A stretch of 64,000 nucleotides of DNA from assembly GCA_030148025.1 (NCBI GenBank), contig JASBUG010000030.1, positions 62,001 to 126,000 of the forward strand, in the 5' to 3' direction. This document shows, piece by piece, positions 34,910 through 43,709 of this stretch (positions are counted from its first letter, which is position 1; the number at the start of each line of letters is the position of its first letter). The notes below the pieces were generated by a model. That model was given only the letters and a program-made list of their open reading frames with translations. It was not told the DNA's origin and did no database searches. Position numbers and translations under genes: made by a program. This DNA is from Flavobacteriaceae bacterium (lineage in GTDB: Bacteria > Bacteroidota > Bacteroidia > Flavobacteriales > Flavobacteriaceae).

Positions 34910-35962
34910 ATGGTTAGCAAGTTTTTTCCTGAAATTAATAAGGTCTATTTTATAAATCAATATTCACTATTTCAAATCATTTCTGGTCATGGTAGTATAG
35001 AAGTCGATTTTAAACATTACTACGACTGGCAGAATAAAATTATTTATCTTGAAAAAGGTCAGTATATAAAGTTCTTGTCTGATGATTTTGAAGTAAAAAG
35101 AATAGTTTTTAATGATGAGAACGTATTTAGAAACAAAGAAGTACGTGTATTATTTAAACATCTTGTTTCTTTAGGATATATAAATTTAATTGACTGCGAT
35201 GATTGTTCTAGGTATTTAAATGACACTATTCTATCTAAGTCTTTGAGTGAAATTATTGATATCTCTTCGAAACAATGGTTTTGGCAAAATCCTTTTCATG
35301 CTAACAAAGATGAATACCATATCATTTTTGATGTGAAAGAAGTAATAGATTCCGAATATAAGAATCATTTAACGAACTCAGATTTAGCTAGTATGATAAA
35401 CGGTAATGGATATAAAGTTCAAGCTTTAGTTAAAGATAAAATTGGATTATCTGTTAAGGGATTGCTAAGCAATAAACGTTTATTAGAGACTAAGAAAAAT
35501 GTAGCTTTTACAGATAAAACTATCCAGGAAGTATCATATGATCATGGTTTTAAAGATGCGGCATATTTTACCAGACAGTTTAAACTACAAACAGGGAAAA
35601 CACCTGTAGAATTTAGAAATGATTTCGGTTTTGAAGATCGAGACCATTTTGTGGAAAATATAATAGAATTACTTCGTTTACATCACACTCAAGAGCGTTC
35701 GTTAGAATTTTATGCTAATAAAATGCATTTATCGGTCAAGGCTTTATCTAAGAATGTAAGATCTAAAATGAATACCTCTTTAGGAAAACTTATTAGGTTG
35801 GAACTTGTAAATACTGCAAAAAGCATGCTTCAAGAAGGTGGTTCTAGTTTTGAAGTTGCTCATGCTTTAGGTTTTGAAGAGCCTAATCATTTTTCAACAT
35901 TCTTCAAAAAACACACAAATATAACTCCTACGGAATACCTTTCTAAAAAGTACAATTTTTAG
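34910..35962 (+). CDS. AraC-type regulator with two tandem HTH domains
   Basis: A 350-residue protein. The N-terminal 145 residues look like an AraC cupin-type sensing domain (FQIISGHGSIEVDF, IIYLEKGQYIKFL). Two AraC-type DNA-binding regions follow. The first covers about 154-240, with TIQEVSYDHGFKDAAYFTRQFKLQTGKTPVEFR. The second covers about 252-348, with SFEVAHALGFEEPNHFSTFFKKHTNITPTEYL. Each contains the family GF-x-xx-YF/HF second-helix signature. A normal AraC protein has one such region, so this is an internal duplication. It stands 70 bases upstream of a three-gene cassette in the same direction and probably controls it. Confidence 0.88.
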   Translation: MVSKFFPEINKVYFINQYSLFQIISGHGSIEVDFKHYYDWQNKIIYLEKGQYIKFLSDDFEVKRIVFNDENVFRNKEVRVLFKHLVSLGYINLIDCDDCSRYLNDTILSKSLSEIIDISSKQWFWQNPFHANKDEYHIIFDVKEVIDSEYKNHLTNSDLASMINGNGYKVQALVKDKIGLSVKGLLSNKRLLETKKNVAFTDKTIQEVSYDHGFKDAAYFTRQFKLQTGKTPVEFRNDFGFEDRDHFVENIIELLRLHHTQERSLEFYANKMHLSVKALSKNVRSKMNTSLGKLIRLELVNTAKSMLQEGGSSFEVAHALGFEEPNHFSTFFKKHTNITPTEYLSKKYNF

Positions 35963-36032
35963 CGCCTTTTTTGTACTAATAGAATTTTTGTTCTAGAGCA
36001 TCTTTGTATCGTTAAATTTTAATAAAACAAAG

Positions 36033-36383
36033 ATGAATTTAGAAACAAAAGTAAACGAGATCAATGCCTTGGTAAAACAAGGTGCCATTGTAGCTGCTGT
36101 AAAAGACTATTTTGCAGAGAATGCAACTACCTCAGACTTTAGTGGTGTGACTACACAGAACAAGTCTCAAATGATAGAAAAAATGGAAGGCTTCGCTGGA
36201 GCTATTCAAGCCGTTAATGGAATACGTCATATAGGTACATTAATAGATAATAATGTCTCAGCATCAGAATTTATTTTCGATTTTGACATGAAGGACGGTA
36301 GTAAGATTTATTGGCATGAAATAATCAAAAGAGAGTGGAATGCTAATGGGGAAGTAGTTAAGGAAGAATACTTTAAGGCATAA
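36033..36383 (+). CDS. NTF2-like (SnoaL-type) protein
   Basis: A 116-residue cytosolic single-domain protein with the cystatin-like NTF2 fold: helices LVKQGAIVAAVKDYF, then strands HIGTLIDNNVSASEFIFDFDMKDGSKIYWHEIIKREW. There is no signal peptide. The pocket lacks an assignable catalytic dyad, so it may bind or isomerise a small molecule. It is the first gene of a tight cassette: the membrane protein starts 2 bases after its stop. CATCTTTG at 35999-36006 is a one-mismatch -7 element. Confidence 0.8.
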   Translation: MNLETKVNEINALVKQGAIVAAVKDYFAENATTSDFSGVTTQNKSQMIEKMEGFAGAIQAVNGIRHIGTLIDNNVSASEFIFDFDMKDGSKIYWHEIIKREWNANGEVVKEEYFKA

Positions 36384-36385
36384 TT

Positions 36386-36736
36386 ATGACACTTAGATTT
36401 ATAACACCAACATTGCATGGTGTTGCAGACTATTCTGCGGGATTAGGACTAATAATAGCGCCTTTTATTTTAGAACTGGGAGCGTCATCAAATATGGCAC
36501 TATGGTTTTCTGTTGTTACAGGAATTGCTGTATTAGTTGTTAGTGGTTTAACTGATTACAAGTTGAGTTTGTTTAGAGCAATTCCATTTCAAGGTCATTT
36601 AGCCATTGACTTAGTTGTAGCGGCCACATTTATGGCGCTTCCTTTTCTAATGAACTTTCAAGGCATTGATGCGCACTACTATTGGGTAAATGCTGCCGTA
36701 GTATTTTTAGTAGTGTCCTTAAGTGCATCAGAATAA
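36386..36736 (+). CDS. Small four-helix membrane protein (SPW-like)
   Basis: A 116-residue integral inner-membrane protein with four hydrophobic segments at about 9-31, 38-57, 70-89 and 96-114. Its order, LHGVADYSAGLGLIIAPFIL and VSGLTDYKLSLFRAIPFQGHLAIDL, resembles the SPW-repeat membrane families in which two similar halves repeat. Function unknown. The gene lies 2 bases after the NTF2-like gene and 23 bases before the YHS gene, so all three are one operon. Confidence 0.82.
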   Translation: MTLRFITPTLHGVADYSAGLGLIIAPFILELGASSNMALWFSVVTGIAVLVVSGLTDYKLSLFRAIPFQGHLAIDLVVAATFMALPFLMNFQGIDAHYYWVNAAVVFLVVSLSASE

Positions 36737-36759
36737 TTTTAAACTTAAATAATATAAAA

Positions 36760-37224
36760 ATGAAACAAATTTCAGTATTAATGATAGCTATGGTATTTTC
36801 ATTGACTACCATAGCTCAAGACAAAAAAATGTTTAACATCGATAATAGTAATATTGCTTTGCAAGGATATAGTCCTGTGTCTTATTTAGACTTAGGAATA
36901 GCGCAAAAAGGATTAAAGCAATATAAATCTGAACATCAAAAAGTGGTGTATTATTTTACCTCAAAAGAGCAAAAAGCAACGTTTGACAAAAACCCTAATC
37001 GTTATATACCGCAATATGGAGGTTACTGTGCTTTTGGAGTTTATGCTGGTGCTAAATTTAGACCAGATCCTAATAAATTCATTGTGAAAAATGGAAAATT
37101 CTTTTTGTATTTGTACAACATTGAGCTAGATGCTCAACAATTATGGTTAGCAGAGAAGAATCACAATAAATTAGTGTCTGTTGCTAATAAGAATTGGGAA
37201 AAATTAAGTAAAACATATAACTAA
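36760..37224 (+). CDS. Exported YHS-domain protein
   Basis: A 154-residue protein started at ATG 36760, which gives a good signal peptide (MKQISVLMIAMVFSLTTIAQ); the longer open frame from 36682 would lack one. The YHS-like domain shows GYSPVSYLD, KVVYYFTSKEQKATFDKNPNRYIPQYGGYCAFGV, with the single conserved cysteine. YHS domains often bind metals such as copper. It is the last gene of the cassette and ends at a hairpin. An envelope metal or stress role is possible but unproven. Confidence 0.85.
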   Translation: MKQISVLMIAMVFSLTTIAQDKKMFNIDNSNIALQGYSPVSYLDLGIAQKGLKQYKSEHQKVVYYFTSKEQKATFDKNPNRYIPQYGGYCAFGVYAGAKFRPDPNKFIVKNGKFFLYLYNIELDAQQLWLAEKNHNKLVSVANKNWEKLSKTYN

Positions 37225-37245
37225 TTAGTAATTGTCTAAAAATCT

Positions 37246-37278
37246 AAAGCCATCTTATGTAAATTAAGGTGGCTTTTT
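37246..37278. terminator. Terminator after the YHS cassette
   Basis: 12-bp stem AAAGCCATCTTA / TAAGGTGGCTTT with one wobble and a 7-base loop, then five T. The convergent PAP2 gene stops within the T run. Confidence 0.85.
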
Positions 37279-38122
37279 AAAAAGTGCCAACCACTCCAAT
37301 TTGACTTCCAGTAAACTTTAGGTTCCAGGAAACCAATTTTTTCTTTTTAGGATAATCAAAAGTATTAGATTCAAATAGATATTTATCAATGCTATCTACA
37401 ACTACTATGCTTAACGCAGCACCAAATACTACATCGCTCAACCAGTGAGCACCATCCATTAATCGCGTTGCAGCAGGAATGCTACCAACAGCATATATTC
37501 CAGCTTTAACCCAAGGGCTTTCAAACTGTTTTGCAATAGAGTGAGCCATAGTAATTCCTAAAACGGTATGTCCAGACGGGAAGGAAACGTAGTCTTCTTC
37601 ACTTTTAAGAGGTTTAAAAGTAAATGGTCCGTCTCCCGAAAAAGGTCTGGCTCTACCAATAAGTGCTCTTGAAAAAATTTGAATATAACCTGCAGTAATT
37701 GAGGATGAGATAACAAGTACAGCAGTTTTTCGTACTTGTTCGTTTTTAGTAAACAGACCAAAACCATAAAGACCAGCATTTGCCATTAGATAGTTTTGCG
37801 GGCTTGCAAAATAGAATCCGAATTCTTGTAATGGCTGAGGAAAATCGTCATCCTGTCTTCTAAAAAAATTGCTTGTTTCTCTATCTGAAGCTGCCACGAT
37901 CACAGTCCCTAAAACAATACCTCCCAGTTTAGTAAAGTCCTTTTTTTTCCAGTGTAAAGGTCTTGTTACCGCGTGTTTAATACCTCGCCACGAAGCATTT
38001 GCATCATATTTAAACGTATGCCAAGTTGTACTGCTATCGGTAGGTTTCTCTAAATGCTGGGCTGATGCCGAATAGACAGAGGAAACCAAAAACAGTAATA
38101 GGAGTACAACTCTAAAATGCAT
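37277..38122 (-). CDS. PAP2 family phosphatase
   Basis: A 281-residue membrane-associated phosphatase with a signal peptide (1-21, ending ASA). Its acid-phosphatase motifs are in order: RALIGRARPFSGDG for the first, FPSGHT with the phosphate-contacting SGH for the second, and RLMDGAHWLSDVVFG with the catalytic histidine for the third. It may act on lipid phosphates such as undecaprenyl pyrophosphate, or on other envelope phosphates. It follows pheT on the same strand across the 2-base gap 38123-38124, yet its function is unrelated. The C-terminus ends in phenylalanine after a basic KKKK stretch. Confidence 0.88.
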   Translation of the reverse strand: MHFRVVLLLLFLVSSVYSASAQHLEKPTDSSTTWHTFKYDANASWRGIKHAVTRPLHWKKKDFTKLGGIVLGTVIVAASDRETSNFFRRQDDDFPQPLQEFGFYFASPQNYLMANAGLYGFGLFTKNEQVRKTAVLVISSSITAGYIQIFSRALIGRARPFSGDGPFTFKPLKSEEDYVSFPSGHTVLGITMAHSIAKQFESPWVKAGIYAVGSIPAATRLMDGAHWLSDVVFGAALSIVVVDSIDKYLFESNTFDYPKKKKLVSWNLKFTGSQIGVVGTF

Positions 38123-38124
38123 AA

Positions 38125-40554
38125 TTATCGTAATTCAGCTCCAAGTTGTTTTTCAAAACTCGCTTGTAGCTTATTCATTATTTTATCAATTTGTTTATCT
38201 GTAAGTGTTTTATGTTCGTCTTGAAGCGTAAAACTTACAGCATAACTCTTTTTTCCTTCAGGTAAGTTTTTACCTTGATAAACATCAAATAAATTTACCT
38301 CTTTTAATAATTGCTTTTCGCTTTGCTTGGCAATAGTGTAAATTGATTGAAAAGTAACATCTTCATCTAGTAATAAAGCAAAATCACGTCGTACTTTCGG
38401 ATATTTTGGAATGTCTTTAAATTTTATAGAGTTTCTACTGGCTACTTCTATAATTTTATCCCAATTAAAGTCGGCAAATAATACATCCTGAGAAACACCA
38501 AAGGTTTTTAAAATCTGCTTCTTTACGATACCAAATTCTACCAATTTCATTTTACCAAGGCTCAAGCTCAGTCCTTCACTAAACATATCATTTTTAACAG
38601 GACTTGTTTTTAATCTTGAGATTCCTAAACGATCAAATATACCTTGAACAATTCCTTTTAAATAAAAGAAATCACTAGGTTTATTTTCAGTGTTCCAACG
38701 TTCACTATCGCGGTTTCCAGATACTAAAAGCGTCAAATGTTTGTGCTCCTCACGTTTATCTTCAGCGTAAGCGTGATAGGTTTTACCGAATTCAAAGAGT
38801 TTTAAATCACTTTGTTTTCTGTTAATGTTATAAGCAATAGCCTCTAAACCGGAAAATAACATTGATTGACGCATGGCAGATAAATCATTGCTTAAAGGAT
38901 TTAGCATTATAACATTGTGCTCTTCTTTTAATTGCTCACTTAGTTTGGCATAATCTGGTGAGGTTAATGAATTGGCCATCATTTCATAAAACCCTTGAGA
39001 CACTAATTGATTTCCTATAACATTTTGTAGTTTATGGTCTTCAAATTTTGAAGAGTTCGATATAGACGCATTTAGTTTCTCGGTTGTTTTAATGTTATTA
39101 TAACCGTATACACGTAATACTTCCTCAATCACATCTGCTTCACGTTGTACATCATTTCTATAAGCAGGAACTGTTAGTCCTAATCCAGCTTCAGTAACGT
39201 TGTTTACTTTTATCTCTAAAGAAGTTAAAATACTTTTTATAGTTTCACGTGGTATTTCTTGACCAATTAAACGTTTGGCATTGTCAAAACTTAAACGCAC
39301 CTGAAAATCTTCAATTTTCACAGGATATTCATCAATAACATCACTTGTAATCTCACCTCCAGCAATATCGACTATTAATAAAGCTGCACGTTTTAAAGCG
39401 TATTCTGTAATATTAGGATCAATACCTCGTTCAAACCTAAATGAGGCATCGGTATTTAATCCATGACGTTTTGCCGTTTTTCTAATACTTACAGGATCAA
39501 AATAGGCACTTTCTAAAAAGATGCTTGTAGTTTCCTCAGTAACACCAGAGTGTATGCCTCCAAATACACCAGCAATACACATAGGTTTTTCGGCATCACA
39601 TATCATAAGGTCATCCTCATGTAATTCGCGTTCTACTTCGTCAAGAGTAGTGAATTTAGTACCTGATTTAAGTGTTTTTACAACTACCTTATTACCAGTG
39701 ATCTTTGCAGCATCAAACGCATGAAGCGGCTGTCCTAATTCATGCAATACATAATTGGTAGCATCTACAATGTTATTTATTGGAGAAAGACCAATGGCTT
39801 TTAAGCGATGTTGTAGCCATTCTGGAGAATCTGAAACTTTTAATCCAGAGATCGTGACACCACAATAACGAGGAGCTAAAGCCTTATTTTTTACATCTAC
39901 ATCAATTTTTAAAGCGCGATTATCAACATGAAAAGCGCTAACCGAAGGTGTAATTAATTCAAGATTTACATCTTTTTGGATTAAGCCAGCTCTTAAGTCT
40001 CTGGCAGTTCCAAAGTGACTCATAGCATCAGCTCTATTTGGGGTTAAACCAATTTCAAATACTTGGTCATTCTCAATTTTAAATACGTCGGCTGCAGCAG
40101 TTCCTACCTTTAGGCTATCATCAAGTACCATAATACCATCGTGCGATTTACCTAATCCTAACTCATCTTCAGCACAGATCATTCCATGGCTTTCTTCACC
40201 ACGAATCTTTCCTTTTTTTATAACCCACGATTCGCCTTCTTCAGTATATAACGTGGTGCCTATAGTTGCAACAGGAACTTTTTGTCCTACAGCCACATTA
40301 GGTGCACCACAAACAATGTGTAGAGGCGATTCACCACCTACATCTACAGTTGTTACTTTTAGCCTATCTGCATTTGGGTGTTGTTCGCAAGTTAGTACTT
40401 CACCAATCACTACACCTTCTAATCCGCCTTTAACCGATTGATATGTTTCTATTCCTTCAATTTCCAGACCTAGATCTGTTAGTAACTCACCAGCTTTTTC
40501 AGCGTCCCAATCAATATTTATAAATTGCTTTAACCAATTATAAGAGATCTTCAT
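38125..40554 (-). CDS. pheT: Phenylalanine--tRNA ligase beta subunit
   Basis: An 809-residue subunit of the heterotetrameric enzyme that charges tRNA-Phe. It opens with MKISYNWLKQFINIDW, followed by an EMAP-like tRNA-binding domain (about 40-150, CEQHPNADRLKVTTVDVG), the B3/B4 editing domain (ICAGVFGG, SIFLESAYFDP region), the B5 domain (VIDEYPVKIEDFQ), the core synthetase-like domain, and the ferredoxin-like anticodon-binding C-terminus (PKVRRDFALLLDED). The alpha subunit PheS gene is not nearby, as in many Bacteroidota. The promoter directly upstream is nearly perfect. Confidence 0.96.
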   Translation of the reverse strand: MKISYNWLKQFINIDWDAEKAGELLTDLGLEIEGIETYQSVKGGLEGVVIGEVLTCEQHPNADRLKVTTVDVGGESPLHIVCGAPNVAVGQKVPVATIGTTLYTEEGESWVIKKGKIRGEESHGMICAEDELGLGKSHDGIMVLDDSLKVGTAAADVFKIENDQVFEIGLTPNRADAMSHFGTARDLRAGLIQKDVNLELITPSVSAFHVDNRALKIDVDVKNKALAPRYCGVTISGLKVSDSPEWLQHRLKAIGLSPINNIVDATNYVLHELGQPLHAFDAAKITGNKVVVKTLKSGTKFTTLDEVERELHEDDLMICDAEKPMCIAGVFGGIHSGVTEETTSIFLESAYFDPVSIRKTAKRHGLNTDASFRFERGIDPNITEYALKRAALLIVDIAGGEITSDVIDEYPVKIEDFQVRLSFDNAKRLIGQEIPRETIKSILTSLEIKVNNVTEAGLGLTVPAYRNDVQREADVIEEVLRVYGYNNIKTTEKLNASISNSSKFEDHKLQNVIGNQLVSQGFYEMMANSLTSPDYAKLSEQLKEEHNVIMLNPLSNDLSAMRQSMLFSGLEAIAYNINRKQSDLKLFEFGKTYHAYAEDKREEHKHLTLLVSGNRDSERWNTENKPSDFFYLKGIVQGIFDRLGISRLKTSPVKNDMFSEGLSLSLGKMKLVEFGIVKKQILKTFGVSQDVLFADFNWDKIIEVASRNSIKFKDIPKYPKVRRDFALLLDEDVTFQSIYTIAKQSEKQLLKEVNLFDVYQGKNLPEGKKSYAVSFTLQDEHKTLTDKQIDKIMNKLQASFEKQLGAELR

Positions 40555-40578
40555 TTTCTATAGTTTTCTATCAACCGA

Positions 40579-40609
40579 CAAATATAAACTATTGCCAGTA
40601 TCATTCAAA
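40579..40609 (-). promoter_or_regulatory. Promoter of pheT
   Basis: On the minus strand TTTG (40606-40609), a 19-base spacer, then TATATTTG (40579-40586), a perfect match to the Bacteroidota consensus, 24 bases before the ATG. Confidence 0.8.
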
Positions 40610-40742
40610 TTTAGACTTAAGATTTATGTTTAAAAAAATTAGTACAATTTTGAGCGATTTACCTTTCGTCGATTATTTCATGTGTTTTTTAAAAATAATT
40701 CTAAATTGCCCGCCTTATTAACCCCCAAATCAACTATTTATT

Positions 40743-43610
40743 ATGAAAAAAACACTATGTTTTTTAGCCTTTTTTGTGGCTATTTTTATGGGCTATGCTC
40801 AAGTACCATCATACTACAATGATGTAAATCTTAATCAAACAGGTCAAAATTTAAAAGACGCTTTGAGTGTGAAAATTATAGGAACACACTCTACAACCTT
40901 AAGTTATACACCAGGTGTATGGGATGCGTTAAAACAATCAGACCTCGATCCAACAGACCCTACTAAAGTGTTGCTAATCTATGGTTATAATGATTCTGAT
41001 GGAGTCTTTAAAACGGATAGGACTAGAGGTAAAGATGATAACGGCGGAAATGTTGGTGACTGGAACAGGGAGCATACGTATCCAAAATCTTTAGGAAATC
41101 CGAACCTAGGAACAACAGGGCCAGGATCAGATGCACATCATTTACGTGCCTGCGATGGTCAAATGAATTCTACTAGAAATAATAGAAAGTATGCAGATGG
41201 TAGTGGTAATGCTGGCATAACAGCATCTAGTGATTTTTACCCTGGAGATGAATGGAAAGGCGATGTTGCTAGAATGATGATGTATATGTATTTACGCTAT
41301 GGAAATCAATGTTTGCCAACTAATGTTGGTGTTGGAAATGCTGTAGCAGGTGATGCCAATATGATCGACTTATTTTTACAGTGGAATGTTGAAGATCCTG
41401 TGAATGCTTTTGAAGATAATAGAAATAATGTGTTAGCAGGTATTCAAGGAAATAGAAATCCGTTTATAGATAACCCTGCATTTGCAACCCAAATTTGGGG
41501 AGGTCCTCAAGCTGAGGATCGTTTTGGTGGAGGTAGTACTGATACAGAAGCACCAACAGTTCCTACTAATTTAGTAGCTTCTGGAACAACCTCAAGCGCA
41601 ACTGTGCTATCATGGACAGCAGCAACAGATAATGTTGGAGTAACAGGTTATGATGTATTTCAGGATAATGCTTTAATAGCATCTATTGGAGCAGTTACAA
41701 CCTATAATGTATCTGGATTAGCTGCTAATACAACATACTCATTTACAGTAAAGGCAAAAGATCAGGCTGGAAACAGTTCTGCAAATAGTACTGCGGTTTC
41801 TGTAACAACCTTAGCAGTTGGAAGTGGTGGTGATGCTACCGATCTGTTTTTCTCTGAATATGTTGAAGGATCATCCTATAATAAAGCATTAGAAGTTGCA
41901 AACTTTACTGGAAGTGCTGTTGATCTTTCAATCTATACTATTAAAAAACAAACTAACGGTTCAGGAAGTTGGAGTACAGGTTACAATTTAAGTGGTACTG
42001 TGGTACAAGGTGATGTATTTGTTTTGGCTCATAGTTCAGCAAGTTCTAATTTGTTAAACGAAGCTGATGCTACATCTTCTGGAAGTGAAATTATATTTAA
42101 CGGTAATGATGCTGTTGGTTTGTTCAAAAATGATGTGCTTATCGATATTATTGGAACTTTCAATGGTGGAAGTGCAAATTTTGCTCAAGATGTGACTTTA
42201 AGACGTAAGTCTAATATTCTAAGTCCTAATACTACTTATACAACTTCTGAATGGGACTCGTATGCTTCAAATACATTTGATAATGTAGGATCACATACAG
42301 TTGATGGCGGTTCTGGAGCAGATACAACAGCGCCAACAGTACCAGCAAGTTTAGTAGCTTCGAATATCACAGAAACAACGGTAGATCTATCTTGGGGTGC
42401 ATCAACCGATAATGTAGCGGTTACAGGCTATAAAATATTTCAAGATGGAAACCTTGTAGATACAATAACATCTACAAATTATACTGTAAATGGGTTAACA
42501 GTTGTTACATCCTATGCGTTTACAGTATCTGCAATTGATGCTGCTGGTAATGAGTCTAATCAGAGTAATGAAACTAATATTACAACTATAGATAGTACAG
42601 CGCCAACAGCGCCTGCTAGTTTGGTAGCTTCTAATATTACAGAAACAACAGTACATCTATCATGGAATGCATCAACCGATAATGTAGCTGTTGAGGGTTA
42701 TGATGTGTATCAAGACAATACTTTGATTGCTTCTTTAGGGGTGGTGTTGAGTTATCAAGTTGGAGGATTAAATGAAAATACATCTTATAATTTTAACATC
42801 AAGGCTAAAGATCAAGCTGGGAATGAATCAGTAAATAGTAATTCGGTTAATATTACAACATTACTTTCTAGTACAGGAGGTGCTACAGAATTATTCTTAT
42901 CTGAATATGTTGAGGGATCGTCTTTTAATAAAGCATTAGAGATTGCTAATTTCACTGGAGGTGTTGTAGATTTATCTCAATATTCTCTTAAAAAGCAAAC
43001 TAACGGTTCAGGAAGTTGGAGTTCAGCTTATATCTTAAGTGGTAATTTGTTAGATGGAGAAGTCTTTGTGTTAGCACATAGTTCAGCAAGTAATAGCTTA
43101 AAAAATAGAGCAGATGTTACAACAACGCATACAGTTATTAATTTTAATGGAAATGATCCTGTAGGACTATTTAAAAATAATGTACTTATTGATATTATAG
43201 GAACTTTTAACGGAGGGAAATCTAATTTTGCTAAAGATGTAACTAAACGTCGTAAACCAACTATTTTGAGTCCTAATACAACTTATACTGTTTCAGAATG
43301 GGATTCATATTCTAGAAATACGTTTAGTGATGTTGGAACACATACTATTGGTTCGGGAGCTTCTAGAGCATCTCAGGTAGCAGTACAGGATGATTTTTCA
43401 GTAAAACTATCTACAACAGGAAATGCGATGACGGTTAAGATGAATGATACACGTATTGTTTCTTATCAATTATATACAATCAATGGTCAGGTAATTGCTA
43501 AAGGAAAGTTTAGTAAACAAACCAATATTGACAATGTTAGAGCAGGTTTATATATACTAAAGATCAATGACGGACAACGTGCCATCCAGAAAAAGATTCT
43601 TAAAAAATAA
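40743..43610 (+). CDS. Secreted modular endonuclease I with FN3 and lamin-tail domains and T9SS signal
   Basis: A 955-residue extracellular nuclease. Signal peptide (1-19). Endonuclease I domain (about 20-256), with NREHTYPKSLG and SDAHHLRACDGQMNSTRNNRKY as active-site motifs. Then FN3 (267-358), lamin-tail domain (364-522), two FN3 (527-617, 617-708), a second lamin-tail domain (712-869) and a C-terminal type IX sorting domain (about 876-955, ending AGLYILKINDGQ and KKILKK). It probably degrades environmental DNA or RNA on the cell surface. The paired FN3 and lamin-tail modules are nearly identical at DNA level, indicating recent duplication or conversion. Confidence 0.93.
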   Translation: MKKTLCFLAFFVAIFMGYAQVPSYYNDVNLNQTGQNLKDALSVKIIGTHSTTLSYTPGVWDALKQSDLDPTDPTKVLLIYGYNDSDGVFKTDRTRGKDDNGGNVGDWNREHTYPKSLGNPNLGTTGPGSDAHHLRACDGQMNSTRNNRKYADGSGNAGITASSDFYPGDEWKGDVARMMMYMYLRYGNQCLPTNVGVGNAVAGDANMIDLFLQWNVEDPVNAFEDNRNNVLAGIQGNRNPFIDNPAFATQIWGGPQAEDRFGGGSTDTEAPTVPTNLVASGTTSSATVLSWTAATDNVGVTGYDVFQDNALIASIGAVTTYNVSGLAANTTYSFTVKAKDQAGNSSANSTAVSVTTLAVGSGGDATDLFFSEYVEGSSYNKALEVANFTGSAVDLSIYTIKKQTNGSGSWSTGYNLSGTVVQGDVFVLAHSSASSNLLNEADATSSGSEIIFNGNDAVGLFKNDVLIDIIGTFNGGSANFAQDVTLRRKSNILSPNTTYTTSEWDSYASNTFDNVGSHTVDGGSGADTTAPTVPASLVASNITETTVDLSWGASTDNVAVTGYKIFQDGNLVDTITSTNYTVNGLTVVTSYAFTVSAIDAAGNESNQSNETNITTIDSTAPTAPASLVASNITETTVHLSWNASTDNVAVEGYDVYQDNTLIASLGVVLSYQVGGLNENTSYNFNIKAKDQAGNESVNSNSVNITTLLSSTGGATELFLSEYVEGSSFNKALEIANFTGGVVDLSQYSLKKQTNGSGSWSSAYILSGNLLDGEVFVLAHSSASNSLKNRADVTTTHTVINFNGNDPVGLFKNNVLIDIIGTFNGGKSNFAKDVTKRRKPTILSPNTTYTVSEWDSYSRNTFSDVGTHTIGSGASRASQVAVQDDFSVKLSTTGNAMTVKMNDTRIVSYQLYTINGQVIAKGKFSKQTNIDNVRAGLYILKINDGQRAIQKKILKK
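41949..41975 (+). repeat. Repeat copy 1 inside the endonuclease gene
   Basis: A 27-base block starting CAAACTAACGGTTCAGG and ending GGAGT is identical to 42996-43022. It encodes KQTNGSGSWS in the first lamin-tail domain. Confidence 0.85.
42996..43022 (+). repeat. Repeat copy 2 inside the endonuclease gene
   Basis: Identical over 27 bases to 41949-41975 and in the same position of the second lamin-tail domain, 1047 bases downstream (349 codons, in frame). Confidence 0.85.
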
Positions 43611-43634
43611 ATGTGCTATTCATTGTTAAAAAAG

Positions 43635-43662
43635 AAGCTCAACTTAGGTTGGGCTTTTTTTT
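43635..43662 (+). terminator. Terminator of the endonuclease gene
   Basis: 9-bp stem AAGCTCAAC / GTTGGGCTT with one wobble and loop TTAG, followed by a run of T, 24 bases after the stop codon. Confidence 0.85.
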
Positions 43663-43709
43663 GTAAGTATTTTGTTGTTTCTTCGAATACCTATTTAAAA
43701 CACTACAAC

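Noticed and set aside
36682-36759. Extended start of the YHS protein overlapping the membrane protein gene
   Set aside because: The internal ATG at 36760 gives a proper signal peptide, while the extension lies inside the upstream gene in another frame.
41949-43022. Possible mobile element or CRISPR-like repeats
   Set aside because: The repeats are in frame within one coding sequence and encode duplicated protein modules.
43611-43709. N-terminal extension of the TlpA-like lipoprotein
   Set aside because: These codons run through the terminator hairpin at 43635-43662 and would bury the lipoprotein leader that starts at 43710.
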